Source: Verrucomicrobiota bacterium
GTDB taxonomy: Bacteria; Verrucomicrobiota; Verrucomicrobiia; Chthoniobacterales; UBA6821
Direction: 5' to 3'
DNA: 10,942 bases
Assembly: GCA_016871655.1 (NCBI GenBank)
Contig: VHCR01000032.1
Span: 1 to 10,942 of the forward strand
Each line of letters opens with the position of its first letter. The first letter of the stretch is position 1. Below the pieces are notes generated by a model. It worked only from the letters and a program-made list of their open reading frames with translations. It had not been told where the DNA came from and did no database searches. Shown in pieces: positions 1 to 6,498 of the stretch. The translations under genes and the position numbers were made by a program.

Positions 1-466
1 AGGTCCAGAAAGAAGCCTGATTTTAGGATCCTTCCAGCGACTATCGAGATAAATTAACGGAGGAGCTTTGTCAACAAGAACTGCTTTTGTTAAAACAAAT
101 TCGGGATAAAAACGATCGCTGGCGGGCTCATAGACTTTGTCTCCGGAATAAAAACCGTAGAGGAAATATTCGTAATCATTGTCGCATCCCATCTGCTTTT
201 GAGTCCGGCCAGGAACAAGAGTTTTTTGTTCGTTCATCATCACCAGTTGAGCCTGTTTCCACGGCTCGCCTGGTTTTTTTACCCAGCCCCACATGTGATA
301 ATCGATTTTATAAAACCGTCGTCCGACGTAGTAATTACCTGGCTTTTCACAGGCAATAGCGGCATCAACCTTTCGACGTTCCGCGGCATTTTGGAATTGT
401 GTTGTTTCACAACCGGTGAGGAAAAGGAGAGTTCCGCTGAAAAATAAAGTGAGAAGAAATTTTCAT
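1..466 (-). CDS. Putative lipoprotein, 3' end beyond the window, apparent frameshift at the start
   Basis: An open minus-strand frame runs without a stop from codon 460-462 to the window edge, about 154 codons. It begins K-F-L-L-T-L-F-F-S-G-T-L-L-F-L-T-G-C, a lipoprotein signal peptide with lipobox L-T-G-C; the lipidated Cys codon is at 409-411. The mature part is rich in Tyr, Trp and Lys (for example the Y-H-M-W-G-W segment near 284-300) and matches no family I can name. The only sensible start is the ATG at 464-466, but it is one base out of frame: four A follow the ATG where three would keep the frame, and the frame itself reads TGA at 463-465. This is either a one-base insertion (broken or phase-variable gene) or a sequence error. 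The ATG lies 6 bp after the stop of the 725-residue gene, so it is probably in the same operon. No Shine-Dalgarno motif is visible. Confidence 0.6.
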
Positions 467-472
467 GAAATG

Positions 473-2650
473 TTAGAGGTGTGGCCTCGGTCTTTTTAGA
501 TCGTATTCATGGGAAGCAGGAGGAGAGAGTTGACTTACTGCGTTCGTTATGTCTTGGAGAACGTTGATGACACGAAGATCCATGTCAGCTGCTTGAGTAG
601 GATGTAATCCATCGGGATGAGCAGGAAGAGCTGCCACATCAATTCCGTTGACCACACTTCCTATGCAGGCATGGCGTATGTTGTCCGCAACGATCGATCC
701 TCCTTCTTCTAAGGCAAACTGAGTTAAAAAAGCGATGGCATCGGCACCTTCAGTGCCTACCGTGAGATGTGCTAAACAATGGGTGAGGTAGTCTCTCATA
801 AAATCGATCAAAGGCTTGCTTGCTATTTCAGCCCCAGCTCCTCCGATTGTATAAACGGCTGCACGATTAGCCGCAAAAGAACCTACCTCCTGGCTTGTTT
901 TAGATCCGACAATTCGACCAGCCATCCAGGAACAAAGAATAGAAGCGACGAAGGTCACAGGAATTATCGGAACTACTGCTCCTGTCATTGCCGTAACAGT
1001 TGTTGCGAGACCAGTGCCAACTAAGCCCCCTGCATGATAGCCAGCAGTGAGCACTCCAATATCAAAAAGTTTGCGACCGATTTGAATCGATAATGTTCCC
1101 CCTGCTGCAGCTTCTCGCTCAGCTTGAAGTGCCTTTTCCAAGAGTTCCGGATGAGCCGACAATGCTTCGCAATACGCATCATCTACAATGAATGGCTGTT
1201 TCCTTAAAAATTCCAAATCGATTTCTAGAGAATGTTGAATCTCTTCAAAAATTTGTTTTACGTGACCAGTGGTTAGTGGAGTTGAAAACAACGCTTCGCG
1301 CCTCTCGTTGGGAATCATCCGTTCCAGGAGAGGCTTGCCATAACGTGTTTCCAAGGTGTTACAAAACAAACGCCAGACTTTTTGATTTTCTTCGGCAACT
1401 TCTTCCGCTGTGAGTCGAGCGTTAGCAAAGTCAGCAGGACCGACTACGATAACGCCATTAGCATCTAAACGAAAATGGGTTGAAGGATCATCCTGAACAT
1501 GATGAGAAAAAATCATGAGTTGAGGGGCCGTCTGCTCAATCGCTTGAACAACCGCTCCTCCGAGCGTTGCTAATTGAGCTTCCAAAGCCTTAGGATTGTT
1601 TTGAAAGCGGCTTTTCAATTCCGACATGACTTCCTGATGCTGACGACGAGTAGCTTCTAAAGTGGCTTGGAACGCTTCTCCTGTGATAGGTGCATCAGGA
1701 ACATCTCTCGAAATGCTATCGATCTCATTACTATGAGCCAAAGAAGAAGTCCGCGGTGGTAGATTCCACTGATCGAAATCTGTTGGTGGTGAGATGGAGT
1801 TGCGATCTGTCTCTTTCGAACTAGACTGCCGAGGCTCGATCTCTTCCTCATGAGAGTGAATGATTCTTAACGCTTCTCCTGTGATAGGTGGATCAGGAAC
1901 ACCTCTCGAAGTGCTATCGATCTCATTACTATGAGTCAAAGAAGAAGTCCGCGGTGATAGATTCCGCTCATCGAAATCTGTGTCGATAGCGATTGTTGTT
2001 CGTGAGATGGAGTTGCGATCTGTCTCTTTCGAAATAGACTGCCGAGGCTCGATCTCTTCCAAGATTTTTTCTGAGTTCGTTGCTAGCTCGATCGCTTCTC
2101 GTAAGGCTGATTGGAGCGCGGTAATATCTTTAAAGCTATTTAACTGGCCATTTGCAAAGTCTCGAACTATTTCGAATTTTTGACGAAGTTCGGCAATTTC
2201 CGTTTTCCTTTCCGGATAAAATCGCTGAGCGATTTGAATATTGATTTTTGCCATCCTCGCATAGGCCTTGATGTCATCTTGGGCGCGTCGAGCAAAGTTG
2301 GCTTTTTCGATGATCTGCTTGATGCAGGCTCGACTCAAACCAGCATGGAGAGCTTGGTTTTTTTGGTCTTGAGAAAAAGCAAAACTCGCCACTTTCTCTC
2401 CATACTTTGCTTTCAAGGCCGCACTAAAATCTTCAACGATCTCACTTTTTTTCTGACCAAAAAGCCAACGATAAATTTTTTGAAACGTTGTCTGTGTCGA
2501 AGCGCTCGTTATCGAGGGTGCTGAGGCCCCCTTCTTATCAACCGAAAAAATCACCTCTTCTTGATTTGCATCAGTTCGATTGGCAAACTCTTGATAAATC
2601 GAAAGGCCGGAAGAATCTATCGAAGTGGATGGAGCAACGCGAGCTGACAT
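473..2650 (-). CDS. Hypothetical effector-like protein with two YG-FAF modules, tandem repeat and C-terminal hydrophobic segment
   Basis: This 725-residue protein is not from a family I recognise. An N-terminal module at about residues 55-120 holds R-W-L-F-G, then V-E-D-F..AL..KYG and SFAF. A more divergent copy is at about 396-478 (LFCNTLETRYG, then T-P-L-T-T-G-H-V-K-Q-I-F). Between them, residues 199-326 carry a polar Ser/Thr/Glu-rich tandem repeat that looks disordered. Residues 531-580 are hydrophobic and Gly/Ala/Val-rich, enough for one or two membrane segments, followed by a mostly helical Ala-rich tail. There is no N-terminal signal peptide, so if the protein is exported the route is more likely type III than Sec. 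It starts 8 bp after the stop of the 290-residue gene and is probably co-transcribed with it; no Shine-Dalgarno motif precedes the ATG. A role as secreted effector or inclusion-membrane protein is inference from domain style and neighbourhood. Confidence 0.85.
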   Translation of the reverse strand: MSARVAPSTSIDSSGLSIYQEFANRTDANQEEVIFSVDKKGASAPSITSASTQTTFQKIYRWLFGQKKSEIVEDFSAALKAKYGEKVASFAFSQDQKNQALHAGLSRACIKQIIEKANFARRAQDDIKAYARMAKINIQIAQRFYPERKTEIAELRQKFEIVRDFANGQLNSFKDITALQSALREAIELATNSEKILEEIEPRQSISKETDRNSISRTTIAIDTDFDERNLSPRTSSLTHSNEIDSTSRGVPDPPITGEALRIIHSHEEEIEPRQSSSKETDRNSISPPTDFDQWNLPPRTSSLAHSNEIDSISRDVPDAPITGEAFQATLEATRRQHQEVMSELKSRFQNNPKALEAQLATLGGAVVQAIEQTAPQLMIFSHHVQDDPSTHFRLDANGVIVVGPADFANARLTAEEVAEENQKVWRLFCNTLETRYGKPLLERMIPNERREALFSTPLTTGHVKQIFEEIQHSLEIDLEFLRKQPFIVDDAYCEALSAHPELLEKALQAEREAAAGGTLSIQIGRKLFDIGVLTAGYHAGGLVGTGLATTVTAMTGAVVPIIPVTFVASILCSWMAGRIVGSKTSQEVGSFAANRAAVYTIGGAGAEIASKPLIDFMRDYLTHCLAHLTVGTEGADAIAFLTQFALEEGGSIVADNIRHACIGSVVNGIDVAALPAHPDGLHPTQAADMDLRVINVLQDITNAVSQLSPPASHEYDLKRPRPHL
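1223..1465 (-). other. Shared module, copy A2 (divergent)
   Basis: Residues about 396-476 of the 725-residue protein. It keeps the preceding charged helix (AEENQKVWRLF), the core F-C-N-T-L-E-T-R-Y-G and the closing segment T-P-L-T-T-G-H-V-K-Q-I-F-E-E-I. The FAF element is replaced by a Met/Ile-containing stretch. It is the weakest of the five copies. Confidence 0.45.
1671..1847 (-). repeat. Intragenic direct repeat, C-terminal copy (177 bp)
   Basis: This copy closely matches 1869-2060. It encodes residues about 268-326 of the 725-residue protein, with blocks E-I-E-P-R-Q-S, SKETDRNSIS, P-R-T-S-S-L, HSNEIDS and PITGEA. It is shorter than its partner by exactly 15 bp (5 codons), so the frame is kept. 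Confidence 0.9.
1869..2060 (-). repeat. Intragenic direct repeat, N-terminal copy (192 bp)
   Basis: This is the partner of 1671-1847, offset by 198 bp (66 codons) at one end and 213 bp at the other. It encodes residues about 197-261. The extra 15 bp give the T-T-I-A-I-D-T part. The copies are separated by 21 bp. High DNA identity between them points to a fairly recent tandem duplication. Confidence 0.9.
2291..2473 (-). other. Shared module, copy A1
   Basis: Residues about 60-120 of the 725-residue protein: a W-L-F-G hydrophobic end, IVEDFSAALKAKYG, then V-A-S-F-A-F-S, then a closing helix L-S-R-A-C-I-K-Q-I-I-E-K-A. It aligns well with copies B1, C1 and C2 in the two upstream genes. Confidence 0.7.
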
Positions 2651-2658
2651 GGGCTAAA

Positions 2659-3531
2659 TTAAATATTCCATTCTGGATCGTTAATCCGAATAGCATTTTG
2701 AGGCGGAGTAAGAGGAACAGCGACTGTTGTTGCAGGAGAGGAATTAGAATCTGTCGTTCTCGATGCAACTGCCATCGGCGTTGAATCTTGTTCTGAAGGC
2801 GTTACGGAGGTTGCTTGAGTTGGAACAGGTGGCATTAACGGCGCGAGGATAATGTCCCTCAGGTTGGGATCAGCCTCCATAGCTGCGCGCATCGCTTTTA
2901 CGGGGAAATATTCTGAAACAAAAGAGGAATAATCAGCGAGACCCGCAGCTCGAAGATTTTCTTTTACCAAGCGTTGAGCTGTTTGAATCGAGGGAAGAGA
3001 AGACAATGAGAATTCTTGGCGCTCTCCAAACATGAATTTAAGAGATTCATTAGAAACGTCATAATAAGCTTTTTTAATATTTGCGATGGTTTCTTGTGAA
3101 AAGATGCGTTGCGCCTCTCCTGGCACATTGATGAACGGAGAGTCTTCTGGCTCGGGTTCTGCATGCTCGTCGGTAATCGTCTCAATAATCGCTTGTTTGA
3201 GGAGATCTAAAATTTCTGCTTGCTGCAGAACCCTACTCACCGTGTGGCTTTTGAGGCTAGAGGTCGCGGCAGCTCCCTCCATCTGAGCAGGAAAAACAAA
3301 ATCAGAAATTTCTTCGCCATACTTTTCTACCAATGCAGCTTTAAAATCCTTAACGATAGAGCGGCTTTTTTCCAATTCGTCAAAATAGCTTCCAATTCCA
3401 AAAATGCTCAGCAAGCCCATCCGAGGGGCTTTGGAGCTCGTGATCTCTTCTTTTTCGGGTAATACGACCAAAGCCTCTGCATCCGGAAACTGAGTCGCCG
3501 CATTTTTAAAATGATCGATGGAAAGAGGCAT
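2659..3531 (-). CDS. Hypothetical effector-like protein with one YG-FAF module
   Basis: This 290-residue protein is not from a family I recognise. The shared module fills residues about 20-107: LLSIFG, a charged linker, VKDFKAALVEKYG, ISDFVFP, then S-L-K-S-H-T-V-S-R-V-L-Q-Q-A. A middle part (about 145-225) is predicted helical. Residues 228-275 are Pro/Thr/Ser/Val-rich and probably unstructured. There is no signal peptide and no clear membrane segment. It lies 49 bp downstream of the 545-residue gene and 8 bp upstream of the 725-residue gene, so the three are probably one transcript. The ATG at 3529-3531 is preceded by a pyrimidine run (CTTCCTC), not a Shine-Dalgarno sequence. Being the shortest member with a single module, it may be close to the ancestral form, which is inference. 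Confidence 0.85.
   Translation of the reverse strand: MPLSIDHFKNAATQFPDAEALVVLPEKEEITSSKAPRMGLLSIFGIGSYFDELEKSRSIVKDFKAALVEKYGEEISDFVFPAQMEGAAATSSLKSHTVSRVLQQAEILDLLKQAIIETITDEHAEPEPEDSPFINVPGEAQRIFSQETIANIKKAYYDVSNESLKFMFGERQEFSLSSLPSIQTAQRLVKENLRAAGLADYSSFVSEYFPVKAMRAAMEADPNLRDIILAPLMPPVPTQATSVTPSEQDSTPMAVASRTTDSNSSPATTVAVPLTPPQNAIRINDPEWNI
3211..3474 (-). other. Shared module, copy B1
   Basis: Residues about 20-107 of the 290-residue protein. The order is L-S-I-F-G, a charged linker of about 14 residues, F-K-A-A-L-V-E-K-Y-G, I-S-D-F-V-F and a closing helix S-L-K-S-H-T-V-S-R-V-L. It matches A1 and C1 in spacing and order. Confidence 0.75.
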
Positions 3532-3580
3532 GAGGAAGTAATGAGTAACGAATAAAGCGTAAGGCGTAGCGATGGCTTAT

Positions 3581-5218
3581 TTATAATGAACCATTATCTT
3601 TTTCAGGAATAACGTATACTTCAGTTGCCATTGGAACCGGTTGGTTAACACGAGTCACATTGGGCTCTCCTTTTAATTCAAAATAGTCTCCAAGTTGATC
3701 TGCAGCACGATAAGCTGCAGCGCCGAGAGTAGAACCTAAATTCCCGAACATAGAATTACCAGCATGATCATTGACACGATAACTCGGATTCGTAGCGGAG
3801 CGTGCAGCAGGGTCACTCAGATCTCTTTGCAGCATGGATCCAGGTGCTGGAGGCGCTGAAGGTTGAACGCGAGTTTCAGCCTGCGCTTTTTTGTAACGAG
3901 CGCGAGCTTCATCAGGCCACATATGCTGCAAGCGAGCGCTTTGAGCAATCGTGATATTTTTTTCTAAGGCATTTGTTGTAAGATATTCGAGGATATGGTT
4001 GTCAGCTTCCGTGCGCGCCAGTTCAGCGGCAGAGAGCTTAGTATCTTTTTCACGAGCGATTTCGTCACGAGCGATTTTAATTTCTCGATAACTAGCTTCA
4101 GCAGTTTCTGCTTCTTGAACGGAGGAGGTCCATTGATCTGTGAGGCTCTTCAAGCTCGGGTCATGGAGGAGCTCGCTGACTTGTTTTGCTTTTGCTAAAG
4201 TTCGTTGGATCGTTTCTGAATTGAGACGCGATCCGCGTTCATGCCGAGATAGTGCAGACGAGAAAGCAAAACTGCTGATCGTGTGCCCATATTTCCGGGT
4301 TAAGCGCTGCCGAAAAACCTCCACGGTGCGTCGATTTTCCTCGACAGAAGTTTTGGTTCGACCTGCCATCCATTGAACAGCCGCTCCCGTCCATCCTTGA
4401 ACGGGTCTTGGAGCCGAGGTAAGACGTGTCTTCTCTCGATTAAGGACAAAGCGGTCGCCTTTGAGGGGATCAGTTTCCTTAGCAGCCGCCTCAAAAATTC
4501 CTAAATCTTCGTTAGGATTTTCAGGGTCTTCCAGCGAAGCCGCACGCCAGAGAGCTTGGAGCTCTTCGAGTTCATGGAGTTTGGGGTCATTCGGAGGAAG
4601 ATCGGATAATCCTAGTTTTTCCTTAATGTGATTGGTAACTTTTGCCGCTGCGGCTTCCTTCTTTTTGTTTGCCAACTGTGCAGCGTTATACAATGTGTCA
4701 TGCTCTGTCGAAGTTTTTTCAAATTCCATACAGGCTGCATCAGCCTCAATATCGGTTTTCACCGCTTGCGTCATTGCTTCGCGCAAGTTGTCATTCAAGA
4801 AAATGGCTTCGAAAAGTTGAGCGTCATTGAGCACGCGTTGGATGGTCTTAGAATCAAGCTTCGATCCATGCAGCAGTCGTTGATTCAAATCAGGAAAGGC
4901 AAAATCAGTCACGCGCGTTCCGTAGCGTTTGATGAGAGCCTCTTGGAATCCTGCTAAGATTGCTTTATTTTGATTTAGTTCTTTTTCTGATGTTCCTAAA
5001 ATCAAAGAGAGTGAAACTCCAAAAAAAGGTTTAGGCGCCACGGTCACGTCAAGCCCATCTTCACTCATGATGATTCGATCCGCTTCTGGACTCGACTGGG
5101 CGACTTTACTAAATTGAATCAGCGCATCGGGTTTGATTTCTCGATCTCCTCTAACGCTGGTTCCTCGTTGGAGTCGGCTAAAGCCAGCTTCTGTAGCATT
5201 TGTTCGTGAAAATTCCAT
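3581..5218 (-). CDS. Hypothetical effector-like protein with two YG-FAF modules and coiled-coil linkers
   Basis: This 545-residue protein is not from a family I recognise. It is built from two long repeats of about 190 residues. Each has the module (about 46-137 and 254-346) followed by an Ala/Glu/Lys-rich helical stretch likely to form a coiled coil (about 160-200 and 365-410), and a closing block (NHI..L near 196 and 407; L-Q-x-x-W near 220 and 430). The C-terminal 100 residues are Pro/Ala/Asn-rich and probably flexible. There is no signal peptide or membrane segment. It is the first gene of the leftward block, so its promoter should lie in 5219-5304. I chose the ATG at 5216-5218 because the frame and initial composition fit; no Shine-Dalgarno motif is seen. 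Secretion as a type III effector is possible but unproven. Confidence 0.85.
   Translation of the reverse strand: MEFSRTNATEAGFSRLQRGTSVRGDREIKPDALIQFSKVAQSSPEADRIIMSEDGLDVTVAPKPFFGVSLSLILGTSEKELNQNKAILAGFQEALIKRYGTRVTDFAFPDLNQRLLHGSKLDSKTIQRVLNDAQLFEAIFLNDNLREAMTQAVKTDIEADAACMEFEKTSTEHDTLYNAAQLANKKKEAAAAKVTNHIKEKLGLSDLPPNDPKLHELEELQALWRAASLEDPENPNEDLGIFEAAAKETDPLKGDRFVLNREKTRLTSAPRPVQGWTGAAVQWMAGRTKTSVEENRRTVEVFRQRLTRKYGHTISSFAFSSALSRHERGSRLNSETIQRTLAKAKQVSELLHDPSLKSLTDQWTSSVQEAETAEASYREIKIARDEIAREKDTKLSAAELARTEADNHILEYLTTNALEKNITIAQSARLQHMWPDEARARYKKAQAETRVQPSAPPAPGSMLQRDLSDPAARSATNPSYRVNDHAGNSMFGNLGSTLGAAAYRAADQLGDYFELKGEPNVTRVNQPVPMATEVYVIPEKDNGSL
4181..4459 (-). other. Shared module, copy C2
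   Basis: Residues about 254-346 of the 545-residue protein: DRFVLN opening, A-P-R-P, V-Q-W-M-A-G, charged linker, VFRQRLTRKYG, I-S-S-F-A-F-S, then GSRLNSETIQRTLAKA. It is closest to C1 in the same protein. Confidence 0.75.
4808..5083 (-). other. Shared module, copy C1
   Basis: Residues about 46-137 of the 545-residue protein: DRIIMS opening, A-P-K-P, L-S-L-I-L-G, charged linker, GFQEALIKRYG, V-T-D-F-A-F-P, then GSKLDSKTIQRVLNDA. Both the opening DR-x-hydrophobic strand and the A-P-(K/R)-P step are shared with C2. Confidence 0.75.
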
Positions 5219-5304
5219 ATTTATGATTCAAATTGGTTTTTGATGGTTTGTTCTTCATGTGAACGTTTCATTAGCGTCACTGAGTGTCAAGGAGAAAGGA
5301 AACT
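5219..5304 (-). promoter_or_regulatory. Upstream region of the leftward effector-like block
   Basis: Any promoter for the 545-residue gene should lie here or in the palindrome. TTGACA is present on the minus strand at 5285-5290, but nothing 16-18 bp downstream resembles a -10 box (AACGTT at the 17-bp spacing), so no promoter can be named with confidence. Confidence 0.2.
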
Positions 5305-5488
5305 CTAGCCCGCAAATTTCATACTGATCCTGCTACGGCTTGCGAAACCCTGATGGATACAGCGTCAGGCTCGGATTGCTCCTCGGGCGGTATGGAGCAT
5401 ACAGCCGTCGTCGCAACCCATCGCCTTCCTTGTCTGCATCAGAATTCGCAGCGCCTCGCGACGAATCAGTATGAAATTTGCGGGCTAG
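5305..5488. repeat. 184-bp palindromic (MITE-like or REP-like) element
   Basis: The outer arms at 5305-5328 and 5465-5488 are perfect 24-bp inverted repeats. Moving inwards the arms stay complementary with mismatches and small indels (for example TGCGAA followed by CTGATG in both). The centre is GTATG-gag-CATAC at 5390-5402, exactly midway between the arm ends, so the whole element can fold into one long imperfect hairpin. Short open frames on both strands inside it are mirror products of the palindrome (both contain A-R-K-F-H-T-D) and are not genes. Outside the arms TTGACA occurs pointing outward on both sides (5285-5290 minus, 5498-5503 plus), so the element may be slightly longer. No clear target-site duplication is visible. 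Confidence 0.85.
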
Positions 5489-5497
5489 TTTTCTCAT

Positions 5498-5526
5498 TTG
5501 ACATTCATCTTTCAAAGCTCGATCAT
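5498..5526 (+). promoter_or_regulatory. Candidate promoter of the Rpn nuclease gene
   Basis: TTGACA at 5498-5503 is a perfect sigma-70/sigma-66 -35 box. A 17-bp spacer leads to GATCAT at 5521-5526, which matches TATAAT at four of six positions. The predicted transcript would start near 5533, about 25 bases before the ATG at 5558. The -35 box lies 10 bp outside the palindrome's right arm. This is a match by eye only. Confidence 0.35.
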
Positions 5527-5557
5527 TCCGCCATTCTCGCTTTGCCATCCTATTTAT

Positions 5558-6400
5558 ATGCCCCACTACCTCGATCCCAAAAGCGATCTCGTCTTTAAAA
5601 AAGTTTTTGGAGAACATCCCAATATTCTCAAAAATTTTCTTAACGCTATTTTGCCGCTACCTCAAGATTGCCTTATCGACAATCTCGAATATCTCTCACC
5701 AGAGAATGTTCCTGAAATTGAAGGAATGAAGCACACGATTGTCGATGTTCGTTGTTATGACAATCATGGGAGGCATTTCATCGTGGAGATGCAGCTCCAA
5801 TGGGCAGGTTATTTTATCAAGAGAATGGTTTTTAACACGGCGGCGACTTATGTGCGGCAATTTAGCAGAGGAGAAAAGTATGAGACGCTAAGTCCTGTCT
5901 ATGGCCTTGCGCTCATTGATGACACCTTTAGTGAGGAGGAAGATTGGTTTCATCACTATCAACTCTGCAATAAAAAAAATAAGACATTGGAAGATCTGCA
6001 GATGATTCTCATCGAGCTTCCAAAATTTAAAGCGGAGAGCATTGCCGAGAAGCGACTCGCCGTTTTATGGCTTCGTTTTTTTCGAGAGATTAATGAAAAA
6101 ACAAAACAGGTTGATGAAAGTTTATTAAAAGAAACCTACATTAACAAAGCGCTCAAGCTAGTAGAAACGGCAGCCTACACGCAAGAAGAACTCCTCGCTT
6201 ATGATAAAGACTGGGATGCGATTAGTTGTTCAAAAACAATAATGGATGATCGTTTTAACAAAGGCCTCACACAAGGCCGCGAGGAAGGCAAAACTGAAAT
6301 CATTCTTAACATGCATCGTGCAGGAATACCTCTCGATCAGATTGCTTCCTTTGCCAAAATAAGTCTGAAAGAAGTTGAAAAATTAATGAATGAAAATTAG
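5558..6400 (+). CDS. Rpn family recombination-promoting nuclease / putative transposase (PD-(D/E)XK)
   Basis: This 280-residue protein opens with Y-L-D-P-K-S-D-L-V-F-K-K-V-F, the typical start of the Rpn/YhgA-like family (PDDEXK nuclease-transposase family). The metal-binding part is visible as I-V-D-V-R followed by G-R-H-F-I-V-E-M-Q-L (about residues 62-80), fitting D-x(n)-E-x-Q. The C-terminus has the family's Gly-rich helix (G-L-T-Q-G-R-E-E-G-K) and a short helical tail (I-A-S-F-A-K-I-S-L-K-E-V). E. coli Rpn proteins are Mg/Ca-dependent DNA endonucleases that promote RecA-independent recombination. I chose the ATG at 5558, not an in-frame TTG at 5498, because homologues start with this motif. 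The length is usual and the gene looks intact. It stands alone between the palindrome and the chaperone gene; such genes are often mobile and multi-copy. Confidence 0.88.
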   Translation: MPHYLDPKSDLVFKKVFGEHPNILKNFLNAILPLPQDCLIDNLEYLSPENVPEIEGMKHTIVDVRCYDNHGRHFIVEMQLQWAGYFIKRMVFNTAATYVRQFSRGEKYETLSPVYGLALIDDTFSEEEDWFHHYQLCNKKNKTLEDLQMILIELPKFKAESIAEKRLAVLWLRFFREINEKTKQVDESLLKETYINKALKLVETAAYTQEELLAYDKDWDAISCSKTIMDDRFNKGLTQGREEGKTEIILNMHRAGIPLDQIASFAKISLKEVEKLMNEN

Positions 6401-6498
6401 CGAGTGATTTTTTGCAATAAAAAAGTTGCATTTGAAGATTGGAGTGCTAGCTTTTCATTTAGTTAAAAAAAATTCCAACAATCACTTTTGTAAAACCT

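Noticed and set aside
87..447. Two plus-strand open frames of 82-90 codons
   Set aside because: They lie opposite the minus-strand lipoprotein frame, which has a lipobox and coherent composition; the plus-strand products look like random antisense translation.
1657..1851. Minus-strand frame of 64 codons inside the 725-residue gene
   Set aside because: It is an alternate frame of the tandem repeat and has no independent support.
5284..5617. Overlapping open frames of about 100 codons on both strands, both with A-R-K-F-H-T-D
   Set aside because: The shared peptide results from the palindromic DNA. They are products of the repeat and not a gene pair or toxin-antitoxin system.
6407..6432. Possible terminator after the Rpn nuclease gene
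   Set aside because: The TGCAA/TTGCA stem is only five pairs and its loop and flanks are A/T runs, too weak to call.
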